NCBI GenBank assembly: GCA_949825045.1
Contig: OX463824.1
Location: 30,474,001-30,538,000 of the forward strand
From: Argyresthia goedartella
Taxonomy: Eukaryota > Arthropoda > Insecta > Lepidoptera > Argyresthiidae
Length of the DNA: 64,000 nt
Direction: 5' to 3'
The notes under the pieces were generated by a model, which saw only the letters and a list, made by a program, of their open reading frames with translations, was not told the origin of the DNA and made no database searches. The position numbers were made by a program, and so were the translations under genes. This document shows positions 29,215 through 41,439 of this stretch, piece by piece (position 1 is the first letter of the stretch; each line of letters opens with the position of its first letter).

Positions 29215-29375
29215 GGTATTAGGGCAGTTTCATCACTTCTGACAGTCGGGTTGGCCACTAGCCCGACTCATCTCCATCAACCCGCATTGAGCCAGCGTGG
29301 CGGAGTATGGCTTAATCTTACTCGTATCCGAGTAAAGGCCCATGCCTCTTGGTGTGGACATAAATAGGCTATATT
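29215..29375 (+). repeat. dispersed repeat ('GAGCCAGCGTGGCGGAGTAT' family), copy 1
   Basis: The block with GAGCCAGCGTGGCGGAGTAT, GGCTTAATCTTACTCGTATC and AAAGGCC recurs at about 52060-52230 (same strand) and at about 54050-54200 (reverse). Lepidopteran interspersed element, non-coding. Confidence 0.65.
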
Positions 29376-29400
29376 TATTCATTTATGTATATTGTTTCAG

Positions 29401-29531
29401 ATCCACCAGTCTCGCAGATCTCACTGGTAGAGCCGAAGGAGTCTCGTCTTCTTCGTGAAGACGAGAATGCCGAACTGCTCTGCTCAGCTGAGGCTGTCCC
29501 GCCGTCGTCTAACTTTACTTTCTATAAAGAG
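29401..29531 (+). CDS. Sidestep-family Ig protein, internal exon (next Ig domain, first half)
   Basis: 131 nt between TATTGTTTCAG and GAG|GTAAGA; phase 1 in, phase 0 out. It starts a new domain (YPPVSQISLVEPKESRLLRE) with its first Cys in AELLCSAEA. The position of the usual core Trp is held by Phe/Tyr (NFTFYKE), a known variation in this part of the family. It continues at 42557. Confidence 0.87.
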
Positions 29532-30691
29532 GTAAGATCTTGGTCTTAGGTGTTAGCGTGGCGATAGCGGTCATCGACCCCACTGCTACTGCGAACCGAA
29601 TCATCCACGGTAACCATGTTAACGGTCAGGAATGGATACCATGATACCCTAAATGACAGTAATTTCAAACGTTGCACCCAATAGGAGGAATTTTTCCATG
29701 AAAAATCCACGTCACAGATGCCTATAACAAGTTTTGTTAGATTACTGTAACAGTTCCTAATTAGGAATTCTTGACAAAATAAATCAATTATTATTGAAAA
29801 TGCTAATTATTACTGATTATCTGTAAATATCTGGATTTTTTCATCAATACATCGAAAAAACGAAACGGTAAGACTTCTACTCATAAACTTATTCTAAATG
29901 GTTATTCTTACGGAACTATCATCTTTTTAAGGCTTTGCATCGATTTACCAAATACCCAGTAGATCTTGAATATCTGATGATCTCCTATTTTGAGGGCATC
30001 CAGCGTAGGTAGGCGATTTTCAAGCGAATTATCGCGCAAAAAATGCTAATATTGAAAGTTAAATTGCTGTGTGTAGCACAGCTCGCGCGCTCTCTTTGAT
30101 GTATTTTGTGTTACCCGTCCCTTCGAGGATTTTTTCGAAACCCTTTAATTTTTGGATTGAAAATCGTTATTTGTCTTTTTATGGAACTTCATAATAATAT
30201 TGAAACTATTCACGCATGTTGGCGGCGAGGACAGTGCCAATACAATCATCTGCGTGGTCATTTTAGACTTGTAAGGTTTAGTTAATATTACCTTAGGGTT
30301 TTTTTTGACCGAGCGAGCGAAGCGAGCAAAGGGCTCCGACAAGATATTACGCCGATTTTGCTTTCGTCTGTCTCTATGTGTGTCTGTCAGTTCCAGTCTA
30401 GGGGCCACAGTTTTAAAGCGATCCTTACAAAACTGGGCACACGTGTTCCTTGAATTAAAAGTTTTTTTTTGTCGTTGTGTGGGGTATCAAATTAAAGGGC
30501 TCCATGAGCCGGTTCTAAAACTATACTACACCATTATCTTTCGGCCGCCTGTTTTCTAAAAATCCAAGAATTATTTTCTAAACACACCAAGTTTGGACTC
30601 CTCGAAGTAGGAGACGGATTAGTAAAGAGGATCTATACAGACCATGATTGTGAGTGAAATAGACTATAACTATTGTCGTGGAAAGTCAATA
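29532..30691. other. host intron 5, 5' part
   Basis: No gene. At about 30300-30550 a segment beginning TTTTTTTGACCGAGCGAGCG looks like another MITE-type repeat; nothing else recognised. Confidence 0.45.
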
Positions 30692-30695
30692 GATT

Positions 30696-31307
30696 TATAG
30701 GTGGTGTAGTGGGTACCTGATAGTTTTTCGTCCAAGGCACAATGAATGAATACACTCACACTACTTTCACAATGTTTATAGTTTATTAAAGCAGAAGGGA
30801 GTAGGAGAAAGCACAGTAATAGATCACAAGCAATATAGCACAGAGGATAGCGAGAAGTAACAGTTTGAGCAAGCGAAAGGAAGAAAACGTCACACGAAAG
30901 CGAGGGAAACTCAAGCAAGCGAGCGTAGCTTCGCCGTGAGAGATAGATCACGACTGGTGAGGGCGGTCGCCACGAGGCTAGGTGTCGGGCGGCGGCGCAG
31001 GAGCCGGTTTTGTAGTTGTTTCCATAACGCGCGTTTCACACGGTCACGCGGTGTATCGTGGCACGGCACTCATCCGTCATTATGTATTATGTGGGTATCA
31101 ATGTTATTTGTATGTTTTGAGTATGTGTAATATTATGTTGTTATGTAAATTTATACTTAGTAGGAATATATTTGTTTTGTGTAAATATATATAATTGTTG
31201 TATATTTTATTTGTGTGACTGTGAATATAATAATTGTGTAATTGTAAATGTATTATATATATGTATAAGTGTAATATAAATAATTATGTATGGGTGAGGA
31301 GCCCACA
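30696..31307 (-). repeat. Gypsy 3' LTR
   Basis: 612 bp, matching 35362-35973 without difference that I can see. On the - strand it starts TGTGGGCTCCTCACCCATAC and ends CCACCTATA. Confidence 0.93.
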
Positions 31308-31322
31308 TCACTCCCCCCCAGA
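31308..31322 (-). promoter_or_regulatory. polypurine tract
   Basis: On the - strand TGGGGGGGAGTGA directly before the 3' LTR; primes plus-strand synthesis. Confidence 0.8.
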
Positions 31323-31330
31323 GACCGTCA

Positions 31331-34300
31331 CTACGGGCGATAAAAATTCGGGAATCGTACCTGGCGACCTGAACGTGTTGTTCTCGGCTCGGTGAAGTTG
31401 TCGACCGGTGGTTCGGGTTCAGTATGGTCGGTTTGGTCTGACAGTATGTAGGCCGGCTTAAGGCGGTCTACCGTTACCGTATTTTCCTTTCCCTTTACGA
31501 GGACTTTAAAATATTTGTCCCCCCTGTCAATCACCTCGTGTGGTCCAGTGTAAGGTGGATTTAATGCACCTCGCACCGCGTCTTCTCTTATAAAGACGTG
31601 ACTAGAGGAAGCGAGATCCTTGTAAATGAATATTTTACCTTTGGTATGGCGTGAAGCTGGAGCAGGCTGTAATTTATGGGCGAAAGAACGCAGGCGTGTG
31701 GTGAATTCGGTTACGTCGGTAGAACCCGTATCGCCATGTTCGAAAAACTCACCTGGAAGTCTTAGTGGTTCGCCATAAAGAAGTTCTGCGGAAGAGGCTT
31801 GTAGATCCTCTTTAAAAGCGCTGCGTATGCCAAGCATGACTAGTGGTAGGGCTTCTACCCAATTTTCATGAGCGTGACACATGATAGCGGCTTTTAGCTG
31901 TCGGTGGAACCTCTCGATAAGTCCGTTGCACGCCGGATGGTAAGCGGTTGTCCTTCTGTGTTTGAAACCAGCAATTTTAGCCAGTGATGCAAAAAGAGCG
32001 GATTCAAATTGTCGGCCACGGTCCGTAACGATATCGGTCATACAACCAAAACGGGCTACCCATCCGAATAGCAAAGCTTTGGCCACCGTCTCTGCCGTTA
32101 TATCGACTATTGGGATTACTTCTGGCCAGCGCGAGAAGCGATCAATAGCTGTCAGACAATAGCGAAAACCCTGTGAATGTGGCAGTGGTCCGATAAGGTC
32201 TATATGGACAAATTTGAAGCGTGCGCGTGGTAAATCGAATGTGCCCAGTGGTGATGACACATGGCGATTTACTTTGGCACGTTGACAAGCCAAGCAAGTT
32301 CGAGCCCACTCACGACAGTCTTTACGTACCCCTGGCCAGACGTAACGCTCTGCTACTAATTTGGCAGTGGCATTGGCTCCAGGGTGGCTAAAAGAATGTA
32401 GGCTGTCAAATACTTGCTTGCGTAGTGGTTTGGTGATAAATGGTCTGGCGGTCGGTGTGCTGACATCACAGTACAATTCTGCGCGACTGCCGGGGATGAC
32501 CATCTTTTTGATGCGAAGTGAAGAATTTTCACCGAGGAGTTTGGACAGTTCTTGATCGGAGGCCTGAGACTTGGCTAGCACGTCAAAGTCAACTGGTACC
32601 TGCAGTTCATCAACGCGGGAAAGTGTGTCTGCAACAACGTTATCCTTCCCTGCGATATGGCGAATGTCAGTAGTGAACTGAGATATATAGTCCAAATGCC
32701 TATATTGACGAGGCGAACAGTTGCCTTTCCGCTCGTGGAAAGCGAAACAAATAGGCTTGTGGTCAGTATAGACTATAAAGTGCCTAGCCTCTAGCATGTG
32801 CCGAAAATACTTAATGGCTTCGTAAATTGCAAGGAGCTCGCGATCATAAGGAGAGTATTTCTGCTGCGTTGGGCTCAACTTACGTGAGAAGAATGCTAGG
32901 GGCTGCCATGTGTCGTCCTTGTACTGCTGCAAAACTGCCCCTAGGGCCACGTCCGATGCATCTGTGACCAGCGCGAGTTTGGCTTGGCAGTCTGGGTGTG
33001 CTAACATCGCAGCATTGCAGAGACTGTCTTTGGTATCCTCAAAGGCTTTCAGCGTATCACCTGATAATTGTACTGGATGTGAAGCTTTCACTGATCCAGC
33101 TAATAAACCGTTCAGGGGGGCTTGAATTTTGGCAGCGCGGGGTAGAAATCGCCTGTAAAAATTAAGCATGCCCAAATACCTCCTGAGCTCCCTGATGGTT
33201 TTGGGTGCGGGGAAGTCGCGGATGGCCTGTACTTTAGTGTCCAGGGGTTTTGTGCCTGCTTCGGAGATACTATAACCTAGGAAAGTTACCTCCTTGGCGC
33301 CAAAAACGCACTTTGAAGTGTTGACCAGTATGCCGTACTCCTTCATCCTGGCAAACAGTTGCCTTAGGTGCAACTCATGCTGCGTCTCATCCTTGGAAAA
33401 CACGAGAAAATCATCGAGGTAACAATAACAAAAGTCGAGGCCTCGCGTCATCTCGTCCACAAACCTTTGAAAAGTTTGGCCTGCGTTCCTCAACCCGAAG
33501 GTCATAAAGGGGAACTCATACAGGCCAAACGGTGTTGTTATCGCCGTTTTTGGAATATCCGCCTTGCAGACAGGGATCTGGTTATAGGCTTTAACTAGGT
33601 CTATGGTTGAAAAGACTCTACATCCGGCAATACTATGTGCAAAGTCATGTATGTGCCTAATAGGATACCTATCTGGTATGGTGCGCGCGTTGAGCATCCG
33701 GTAGTCGCCACAGGGGCGCCAGTCATTGTCCTTTTTAGGGGCTAAATGCAGCGGCGAAGACCATGGGCTCTCGGAGGGTCGCGCAGTACCACAGCTCAAC
33801 ATCGCGTCGAACTCCTTCTTGGCAATCTGGAGTTTGTCCGGAGCTAACCTACGAGGAGCGCAAGATACGGGTGGTCCTGCTGTAGTACGGATGTGGTGTT
33901 CAGTGTTGTGTGTGGGGATGAGTGGAGTGCCAGATGGTCGCGTTATTTCTGGAAATTTGCTAAGTACATTGTGAAATTTTGTATCACCAGTCGAGACCTT
34001 TACAGAAGAAATTATATCTGAAGGACCAGCTATGGCGGCAATGGATGACAAAGTTGTTGTATTATCAATTATGCGTTGATTACGACAATCTACAACCAAA
34101 TTATACCATGACAAGAAATCTACACCAATGATTGCCTTTGTTACATCAGCAACGATGAAGCGCCATGCAAAGTCTCGGCGCAGGCCGAGATCTAGGTTGA
34201 ACTGGACGTATCCGAAAGTGTCAATTGTAGTCCCGTTGGCCGCACACAGTTGATAGGTGGTCTTCGTACGCCGTTCGCGAAGTGCAGATCGAGGGAAGAC

Positions 34301-34489
34301 GCATAAGTCGCTTCCGGTGTCTACCAGGAACTGGGTTTTAGATCTACGGTCAGTGACGAACAGGCGACCGGTGGAGACAGGGCAATCGTCAGTCGCCATT
34401 ATCGACTGCCCGGGGAGTTTTCCGCCTTGAAGTCGCATGGGCGGATGCATTTCGACGCTTTGCTGCCGAACTTGGAGTGGTACCAGCAC
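31331..34489 (-). CDS. Gypsy Pol polyprotein (PR-RT-RH-IN)
   Basis: 1052 codons open. Protease active site at [10 protein letters not shown] (about residues 54-63). RT has the YLDD box at residues 357-360 with the upstream [14 protein letters not shown] motif. RNase H begins around [12 protein letters not shown] (about 508-519). The integrase has the HHCC finger (H-x3-H near HSFSHPG and a C-x2-C in TCLACQ) and the DDE triad in [18 protein letters not shown] and IERFHRQLK. It overlaps Gag by about 90 nt in a different frame, so expression by -1 frameshifting is likely. Ends just before the polypurine tract. No disruption seen. Confidence 0.94.
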   Translation of the reverse strand: MLVPLQVRQQSVEMHPPMRLQGGKLPGQSIMATDDCPVSTGRLFVTDRRSKTQFLVDTGSDLCVFPRSALRERRTKTTYQLCAANGTTIDTFGYVQFNLDLGLRRDFAWRFIVADVTKAIIGVDFLSWYNLVVDCRNQRIIDNTTTLSSIAAIAGPSDIISSVKVSTGDTKFHNVLSKFPEITRPSGTPLIPTHNTEHHIRTTAGPPVSCAPRRLAPDKLQIAKKEFDAMLSCGTARPSESPWSSPLHLAPKKDNDWRPCGDYRMLNARTIPDRYPIRHIHDFAHSIAGCRVFSTIDLVKAYNQIPVCKADIPKTAITTPFGLYEFPFMTFGLRNAGQTFQRFVDEMTRGLDFCYCYLDDFLVFSKDETQHELHLRQLFARMKEYGILVNTSKCVFGAKEVTFLGYSISEAGTKPLDTKVQAIRDFPAPKTIRELRRYLGMLNFYRRFLPRAAKIQAPLNGLLAGSVKASHPVQLSGDTLKAFEDTKDSLCNAAMLAHPDCQAKLALVTDASDVALGAVLQQYKDDTWQPLAFFSRKLSPTQQKYSPYDRELLAIYEAIKYFRHMLEARHFIVYTDHKPICFAFHERKGNCSPRQYRHLDYISQFTTDIRHIAGKDNVVADTLSRVDELQVPVDFDVLAKSQASDQELSKLLGENSSLRIKKMVIPGSRAELYCDVSTPTARPFITKPLRKQVFDSLHSFSHPGANATAKLVAERYVWPGVRKDCREWARTCLACQRAKVNRHVSSPLGTFDLPRARFKFVHIDLIGPLPHSQGFRYCLTAIDRFSRWPEVIPIVDITAETVAKALLFGWVARFGCMTDIVTDRGRQFESALFASLAKIAGFKHRRTTAYHPACNGLIERFHRQLKAAIMCHAHENWVEALPLVMLGIRSAFKEDLQASSAELLYGEPLRLPGEFFEHGDTGSTDVTEFTTRLRSFAHKLQPAPASRHTKGKIFIYKDLASSSHVFIREDAVRGALNPPYTGPHEVIDRGDKYFKVLVKGKENTVTVDRLKPAYILSDQTDHTEPEPPVDNFTEPRTTRSGRQVRFPNFYRP

Positions 34490-35328
34490 GTGGGGTACTG
34501 CCGGTAACTGGACTGCGATCTGGTTGACGTTGAACCGCTGCGCTTTCGGCGTGGTGCGCGGTGTCTATCCGCTGGTCGCGATTGGTGTTCGACCTTGGCA
34601 GTTAGTGCGCTGACCTGCTTGGTCAATTCGGAAATCTGTCTGGCCATGGTCTCCAGCGTCGTTTCGGTCTTCGATGTAGAAGCTGCTGCCACTTGTGGCG
34701 ATGAAGGCGCTATGTCGTGTACCTTGTCGGCCATTTCCGATAAAAAGTCCAACTTGGCGGAAGAAGGTTGGCATGCGAGGATGGTCTGGGTCGCATTTGG
34801 CAGACGGCTTGTCCAGATCGTTTTGATGAAATCATCTGGAACATTGTTGCCTGCCAAACTCTGGAGGTGACGCAAAAACTGTGATGGTCTGCGATCCCCT
34901 AACTCTTCGTGCATGAGAAGTTGCTTGACCTTCTTTTCTTGTGATACCGATAGGCGCTTGATCAATTCGGTCTTGAGTTTGATGTATTTGTCGACCGCCG
35001 GTGGGTTTACGATTATATCCTTCACCTCTGCTGAGTATTTCGGTTCCAGTTGTCCCAGGACATAATAAAATTTGGTGCTGTCACTGGTAATTTTGGATAT
35101 CTCGAATTGGCCTTCTATCTGCGCAAACCATATTTCGGGTTCTTCAGGCCAAAAAGGTGGTATTCGGATGCCTACTCGATATACGGAATTTGACGTACCG
35201 GACGGGTCAATGGAAACGCGAGATCTTCTTTGTCGTTGACCATTGTTCACGGAGTCTTCGTTACCGACGTTCCTGTTGACCGTTTTTGTCGAGTCATCGC
35301 TGCTACTGCCTCCAGCATCATTGCTCAT
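34399..35328 (-). CDS. Gypsy Gag (CsRn1-type, CHCC zinc motif)
   Basis: 309 residues from ATG 35328 ([12 protein letters not shown]). The open frame runs further up into the LTR, but the upstream ATG (35421) lies inside the LTR, so 35328 is preferred. The core [20 protein letters not shown] and the later [20 protein letters not shown] segment are typical of this lineage's capsid region. Near the C-terminus is a C-x2-H-x9-C-x3-C zinc motif in place of the usual CCHC knuckle. A coiled-coil-like [20 protein letters not shown] precedes it. Confidence 0.92.
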   Translation of the reverse strand: MSNDAGGSSSDDSTKTVNRNVGNEDSVNNGQRQRRSRVSIDPSGTSNSVYRVGIRIPPFWPEEPEIWFAQIEGQFEISKITSDSTKFYYVLGQLEPKYSAEVKDIIVNPPAVDKYIKLKTELIKRLSVSQEKKVKQLLMHEELGDRRPSQFLRHLQSLAGNNVPDDFIKTIWTSRLPNATQTILACQPSSAKLDFLSEMADKVHDIAPSSPQVAAASTSKTETTLETMARQISELTKQVSALTAKVEHQSRPADRHRAPRRKRSGSTSTRSQSSYRQYPTCWYHSKFGSKASKCIRPCDFKAENSPGSR

Positions 35329-35348
35329 CTTCTCCAATAAGGTGTTTG

Positions 35349-35360
35349 AAGGGGTCACCA
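35349..35360 (-). promoter_or_regulatory. primer binding site
   Basis: On the - strand, TGGTGACCCCTT starts one base after the 5' LTR end. Matches the tRNA 3'-CCA complement pattern; a tRNA-Trp primer is suggested by analogy to Kabuki. Confidence 0.7.
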
Positions 35361-35361
35361 G

Positions 35362-35973
35362 TATAGGTGGTGTAGTGGGTACCTGATAGTTTTTCGTCCA
35401 AGGCACAATGAATGAATACACTCACACTACTTTCACAATGTTTATAGTTTATTAAAGCAGAAGGGAGTAGGAGAAAGCACAGTAATAGATCACAAGCAAT
35501 ATAGCACAGAGGATAGCGAGAAGTAACAGTTTGAGCAAGCGAAAGGAAGAAAACGTCACACGAAAGCGAGGGAAACTCAAGCAAGCGAGCGTAGCTTCGC
35601 CGTGAGAGATAGATCACGACTGGTGAGGGCGGTCGCCACGAGGCTAGGTGTCGGGCGGCGGCGCAGGAGCCGGTTTTGTAGTTGTTTCCATAACGCGCGT
35701 TTCACACGGTCACGCGGTGTATCGTGGCACGGCACTCATCCGTCATTATGTATTATGTGGGTATCAATGTTATTTGTATGTTTTGAGTATGTGTAATATT
35801 ATGTTGTTATGTAAATTTATACTTAGTAGGAATATATTTGTTTTGTGTAAATATATATAATTGTTGTATATTTTATTTGTGTGACTGTGAATATAATAAT
35901 TGTGTAATTGTAAATGTATTATATATATGTATAAGTGTAATATAAATAATTATGTATGGGTGAGGAGCCCACA
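35362..35973 (-). repeat. Gypsy 5' LTR
   Basis: 612 bp, same sequence as 30696-31307; followed by the GATT duplication at 35974. Confidence 0.93.
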
Positions 35974-36429
35974 GATTGTATTTTAAACGTTAAACATACA
36001 ACATTTTAAACATACAAAGTTATTGGTGCGGCTACTTTACCACTTGATTTTGATTGAATCTAATACACTTACCTATAAATTGGTTCACAGCCCCCCCTGT
36101 TAGCGAGGTCTACTGCCCACAGGGCCACTAGTTTATACTTATGCCTGTTATGCCTCGGAAGTGCATCTCCAGGCAAAACGCGTAATATTCCCCAGAACCA
36201 GATGAAATTTGATATCCATATCCTATTGCCGGTATAGCTTATTGACTATAGCTACTGCCAGATAAAGTACATCAAACCGCTAAGAAAATGTAAGCGATGT
36301 GCGACAAAGTAGCTATAGAGAATAACTCGTTTCTATGATAAATCAATTACATATTTAGAAGTAGGTAGGGACCTAGACACACCTATTACCTACGTTTAAT
36401 ACCTACCATTGAAGATAATTATCAAACTC

Positions 36430-37600
36430 AAACTCAGTTTATTTTATTTCTGTAGATATAAACATATACTCAGCTAACGTAATTTTTTGCCTCTTCTCTA
36501 CACTGAACCTCTGTGGGAGAGATGCGAAAAAACAACCACATATAGATAGATCTCTTAAAAATTGGTGGTTCTTAACTAATACAAATATAACAATATGCAT
36601 TTTTAGCCTAGCGAGTAGTGACCCAGCCTACGAAGCTGACATTCCTGGGTTCGAATCACGGTGAGGGCAAATATTTGAGAGATGAGCATGAATATTTCTT
36701 TCTTAGTCTTGGATATTTTATAATATATTTACATAAGTATTTATCTCTATAAAATATAGGGAAATATTAAACTGCACATAAAAAATACAAATTTGCGCAG
36801 CAAATATCCCTTATATTTGCTGCGGTAGCTTAGGTGAATGGTAAAGGTGAGCGAAGCGAAACCCCCTTTATCCTTCGTGTTAGGTTCAACATGTAAGAAC
36901 AACAACAAATACTTAAAACATAAACTTAAGTACTCAAAAAATATTTAAAATATAAAAAGAGATTTTGCTGATCCTTTTTTGCTGCGCAAATCAGTATTTT
37001 TGCTGTGCGATTAAAAACCAGCCTTAAATATATTATCGGCTAGTACCCATAACTCAAGCCTTGCTAAGCTTACTATGGGCTTAGTTTAAATGTGTAAGAT
37101 TGTCCTCTGATATTTATTTAATTATAATATTTATTATTTATTTATATTAGCCCATAACGTCCAACTGCTGGGAAAAGGCCTGTCTCCCCTCATTTTAATA
37201 ACAAGAAGGGATACATTACCTATTTCAAATTATTAACAGCGGGTTCTGTGTTGAGTTAGCTTAACCCCCAAACAGTACCGTCATTTATGTAATCTTAAAC
37301 ATTGTAATATCGCTTTATAAACAAAGTGTTTTTACATGGTTTTTAAAAGAATTACTCATATGAAAAATTCAAAATCTCCAGAGGTCTCTTGTTGTAGTAG
37401 AGAATGCACTGACCCTTTGAAAGAATTGCTAACCTTCGCAAGTCTGAACCGGGGCGCAACTAGTCTGTGATTGTTTCTTAAGTTAACATTACAGCTATCG
37501 CAAAATTTGGTAAATGTTGTAAGGTTCTTGCGTACTTTGTACATACAGGTCTTGAGTACATACATTATATTTTCGAAAATAAATTGACTAGCTATAGATA
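36430..37600 (-). mobile_element. LINE 3' end fragment (same family as 2380-2945), interrupted
   Basis: Blocks match the first copy: GCCTCTTCTCTACA near 36490, AAAATCTCCAGAGGTCTCTT near 37370, GAAAGAATTGCTAACCTTCG near 37420. Between them other repeats (a tRNA-like SINE at about 36600-36760 and a 'CCCTTTATCCTTCGTGTTAG' repeat at about 36790-36990) have inserted. Dead and 5'-truncated. Confidence 0.6.
36600..36765 (+). mobile_element. tRNA-derived SINE (related to 21520-21780)
   Basis: B-box-like GGGTTCGAATCACGGTGAGG followed by GCAAATATTTGAGAGATGAG and an AT-rich body, like the copy in host intron 4. Confidence 0.6.
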
Positions 37601-37969
37601 GTAGGTCATTTCCTTTAAAAATTTGTCTTAGGTCTGTTCATTTTAAATTATAAATTGCTCTTAAAGCTCTTTTCCGTGATAAAAATTTTTTGAATATCCG
37701 CTGCTTTCCCCCACAGCAACATACCATAGGACATGTCACTTGAAAGTAACTAAAATAGACTAGCCTAACTGCAGCCACATCCGTGTTTTGTCTGAATACA
37801 ACACAAAAAAAACATGTTGTGCTGAATTAAAATGATTTATAAAAGACATGTTTTCATAAAATATAACCTTTTCCAAACATTCCGTGAAATGGTCGGTCCA
37901 ATCATCATATTATAAATTTCAAACATGATATTATAAATTTTATCCTCTGGCTACTATATCGACATGGCT

Positions 37970-38395
37970 TTATGATTCTTTATCTACACACGTATCATAG
38001 ACCCTCTTTACTGCGTCTAAAAACCGCACGTTAAGACCAGCATAATGTAAAACTATTTGGTAAAAACTCATTTCTTATCTGAAAATTTGTACATTATGAC
38101 CATAATTTGTCAAATTATGACATTCAAATTTCGAACGCCGTCGCCCGCCTGCGTGCCGCCCCTAGTTTGTCTGTGAAGTTGGTACTACAGAACAAGCTAA
38201 ACAACTGCAGAGCAATGATCAATGCCACAATGCCGGTCGAACATGCGGTTCCTGAACAAATCAAAGAGAGCTTATGATATGTGTGTAGATAAACTAGTGT
38301 ATGTAAATGTACATATTTAGGCATTAAAACTCTCGAGTGATATTATTATGATGATGCCCTCCATTACGTAGCAGTCACATAAACTACTATTTTAC
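37970..38395 (+). repeat. unclassified palindrome-bearing repeat family, copy 1
   Basis: Starts TTTATCTACACACGTATCAT and ends near TAGCAGTCACATAAACTACT; carries the GC-rich TTCGAACGCCGTCGCCCGCC block and TAGTTTGTCTGTGAAGTTGG. Other copies: 45587-46092 and 46326-46745 (reverse), 48600-49075 (same strand). This copy lacks the perfect central palindrome of the others. Confidence 0.75.
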
Positions 38396-38814
38396 CTTAA
38401 ATAGCGAAGTGTTTAGAATCAGTCGCAACTTGGTAAACAATAATTCTCCGCTGCAAGCAGTCTATTGAAACTCTAGATTTAATTTAGTAGCAGGTATTAA
38501 ATTTAATGGCGTTGCGTTGTGCTTAGTTGGCATAAACACGACGCTTGTAAGCTTTGATGAAAATTTGATTAAATCCGAGTGCTTAAGGTAATTTAGTTGG
38601 CGATTTCATCAGTGGAATGATTAAATTACACAGAAGAAGGAAGAAGCTCGGATAGGCATAACATTTTCTGCCTTCGGGGTAATACATTAAACCTATACTC
38701 AGTATACTTACTAGGTATTCTTATTTATACTATGTCTAAGCTACGCTGCTCAGAACTGTTTACATGGGCTAAACTCGGATAGTACTGACCACTCCAAATG
38801 AGAAGGTAAGATGT

Positions 38815-39275
38815 AAAAAAGTGGCCAAGTGCGAGTCGGACTCTCCTATGAAGAGTTCCGTTGTAGCAAGTAATTATGTGACTGGATGTTTGTGTTGTAA
38901 CTTTGTTTGTCATAGTGTTTGTATGAATGACAAAGTTATCTTTGCGGTTTTTAATAAATGTTTTATATCTTAAAAACTGCTAATTTTATTTTGTTCAAAC
39001 CAATTTTCGTTGAAAGTGTATATTTATTTGTAGAAATTTTTTGTAGATATTTCACTTTCTTAATTTAAAAGTTAAAGGGAGAAGTTTCAATTTTTGTATA
39101 AAGATCGTAAAGCGGTTCACAGAATACATCTACATACCAAGTTTCAACTGTGTAATCTTAATTAATAGTTCTGCATAAAGTTGCTGTGACATACGGACGG
39201 ACGGACGGACGGACGGACAGACAGCCTTGACGAAACTATAAGGGTTCCTTGTTTCTCTACGGAATCCTAAAATTA
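38815..39275. mobile_element. non-autonomous MITE-like element, copy B
   Basis: Reverse complement of 3070-3690: AAAAGTGGCCAAGTGCGAGT start, (GGAC)n at about 39194-39215, AAACTATAAGGGTTCCTTGT end. Confidence 0.65.
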
Positions 39276-40340
39276 GGGTTAGTTGACATGTGAGAGAGAG
39301 ATGTCCTATTTCATATTTGGCGCGGTTCCTACTCATACTTCATATGTTGTACTGGATAGATTTCCTTCTTCGCGCCATTACAGGTTTAATGAATAACTCA
39401 TTTATCTAAATTAATAATAATTTTCTCTACTCTGGTCTGGATTACTGATTGGCACATTGCTTACCTGATTAATTATCGTCTGCCTCATTTCTAAGTATCT
39501 AATTTCTATAATCTACATGATTCTTAAGTGTCCATTTTTTCACGCAGATCGTCTTGTTAAACTATGATTACTATGTAAAGTTTTATGAACTCGCCCTTTT
39601 AACTGAACCTTATTAAGTCTGCATAATATTCTATAAATCCAGGCTCCTATAATATGCGATTCTCACGCAAATATGAACTTAAACGACTGCTTAAGGCGCT
39701 GATAACATAAAAAGATTGTTCTTGGATCGAACAAAAAAGCTCGATTAAATGGCGGCCATGATCTACCGTTTTCAGCGCCGCGGCGATGGGCTAGCCCGTT
39801 GTCAAGCAAAACGATGTATTGAATAACTGCCTGGACGTGGACGTAGTAACAAAGTTTTAGATAGGCAGCTCCTTAACTAGTCTAACTATAGTTTGGCGTG
39901 ATGTCTGTCTAGACATTTTACGAGTAATGTGCAAGTAATAAAAAAAATCGTATGACATAATTATTTCTAAAGCTCATAATACATCAACTATGTTGGCTCA
40001 TTGTGGTAAGAATTTCTACACGATATTTTTAAGGTTTCGCACACACATTCAGCTTAGTTTTAGGAGACTATGAACTCAAATTTAGTAAATACTCTCTTAG
40101 TTATACCCAATCCGATGTATATATTCAGGACTGGATAATGATAGTAAATATCAAGTTATACGCTCTATTAGGAGCAAATAACTTATTATTTATTATAATG
40201 ATTAAATATAGGTAAACAACAAATTGTACAAAAACATTGTGAAATAAAGATTTTGTGAAAACTTTAGCAGACTTTTATATCTACAAAGAGCAAAAATTAT
40301 TCGAATTACGTATACGTTCGCGAATGCAATCTGACACTCA
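39276..40340. other. host intron 5, no gene seen
   Basis: Contains a diverged SINE-body fragment (about 39765-39835, GGGCTAGCCCGTTGTCAAGC). Nothing else supported. Confidence 0.5.
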
Positions 40341-40499
40341 ATACTCAACAGGCGGAACGGATCTTCTTCTCACGCACCCCTTCTGGGGCGTCAGATCAAA
40401 GGATCTCTTCCTGAAGAATCGCCTATATGCACTCCTGTGGACAGGTCATCAGGGGGCCCTCCCGAGCGGTGGTCTTCTCGCTGGATGAGGTAGTCTATT

Positions 40500-40750
40500 A
40501 GGTAATTACCGGTTAGACAACCAGGGCTCCAATTCTGTCCTGGGGATTTCATCGCAACCCCTCCGAAGGGCACGGAATGCCGTGTTTGGCTTGTCGGCGG
40601 CACCTATTTTGTTTGGAGACTGACTGTCAAATGCGGCGTTTTGCGCCCTTCGGTGCGGGCGCGAGGCGATCGCGATGCAATCTCCAGTACAGAATTGGAG
40701 CCGTCGCGTGGCAGGCGGTCGCTCAATCGCCAGGTAATTATGCTCGCTGT
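40500..40750. repeat. imperfect foldback, GC-rich
   Basis: GGCTCCAATTCTGTCCTGGG near 40527 returns reverse-complemented as CCAGTACAGAATTGGAGCC near 40684, with further weaker pairing outside (AGGTAATTACCGG against CAGGTAATTAT). The segment between is GC-rich and could form a long imperfect hairpin. Confidence 0.6.
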
Positions 40751-40989
40751 CTCGCTCACACGCATACCCGACACGTCGTCTGCAGTGGCCGTAGGCAACG
40801 AGCTTGTACCATCAAACATAATCGTGTTCACCACGATTTCTTTAGAACGATTAATCAAAGTTAGGGCGGCCTAATAGAGAAGTATTAAGTTAGTTTTAGA
40901 AAAAGATGTTGTTAATGTATTTTATAATTGAAGGCTTAATCACCTTTCTTATTTAAAGTAATGAAGAGAAATATCCTTCAAGTTGGGTG

Positions 40990-41082
40990 GGCCTTATACG
41001 TAGTGGGACTAATACGTAGTGGGCCTAATACGTAGTTGGACTAATACGTAGTGGTCCCAATACGTAGTGGCACTAATATGTG
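40990..41082. repeat. short tandem array of an about 18-bp unit
   Basis: Five to six copies of (T/A)ATACGTAGTGG(G/T)(A/C)CTA with substitutions. Confidence 0.85.
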
Positions 41083-41439
41083 TTATGGCTAAACTTCATA
41101 CCTACTGAATTTGCCTAATTTATATGACTGTGATAGTCTTTTGACCTGGCCCCTTCGTATGAGTTTTTTCAGGCGAGATGACCACCAACTCGAAAATAAT
41201 GTTTTTGTTGAGTTTAACTCTCATTAATGAAGAACAATGGCTAATTTATCAATGACTACAATCATTCTATCCAGTCCTGTACTATTGTTTTTTCAATTAA
41301 TTTCTTTGGTTCTTGATTCTAGACCCAGCCTATAATTTCGACGAAACTTTATTTGATCAGAAGATTTTGGGTTTTACCCACGAAACAGGATTGTCTGGGA
41401 TTTAACCTATCTTATGTCTTATCTCTAGGGTACAAAATA

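Larger units (their letters stand above)
30696..35973 (-). mobile_element. complete Ty3/Gypsy LTR retrotransposon, CsRn1/Kabuki type
   Basis: 5,278 bp on the - strand, with two 612-bp LTRs that look identical by eye and a GATT duplication at 30692-30695 and 35974-35977. Order on the - strand: LTR, primer site, Gag, Pol (protease-RT-RNase H-integrase), polypurine tract, LTR. No env. The Gag zinc motif and a primer site starting TGGTGACCCC fit the CsRn1/Kabuki lineage, which primes from tRNA-Trp (from memory). Identical LTRs and open ORFs argue for very recent insertion into host intron 5. Confidence 0.95.

Noticed and set aside
30936..31194. ORFs inside the Gypsy LTR (repeated at 35602-35860)
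   Set aside because: They lie in the LTR, occur twice because the LTR is duplicated, and carry no domain; chance frames.
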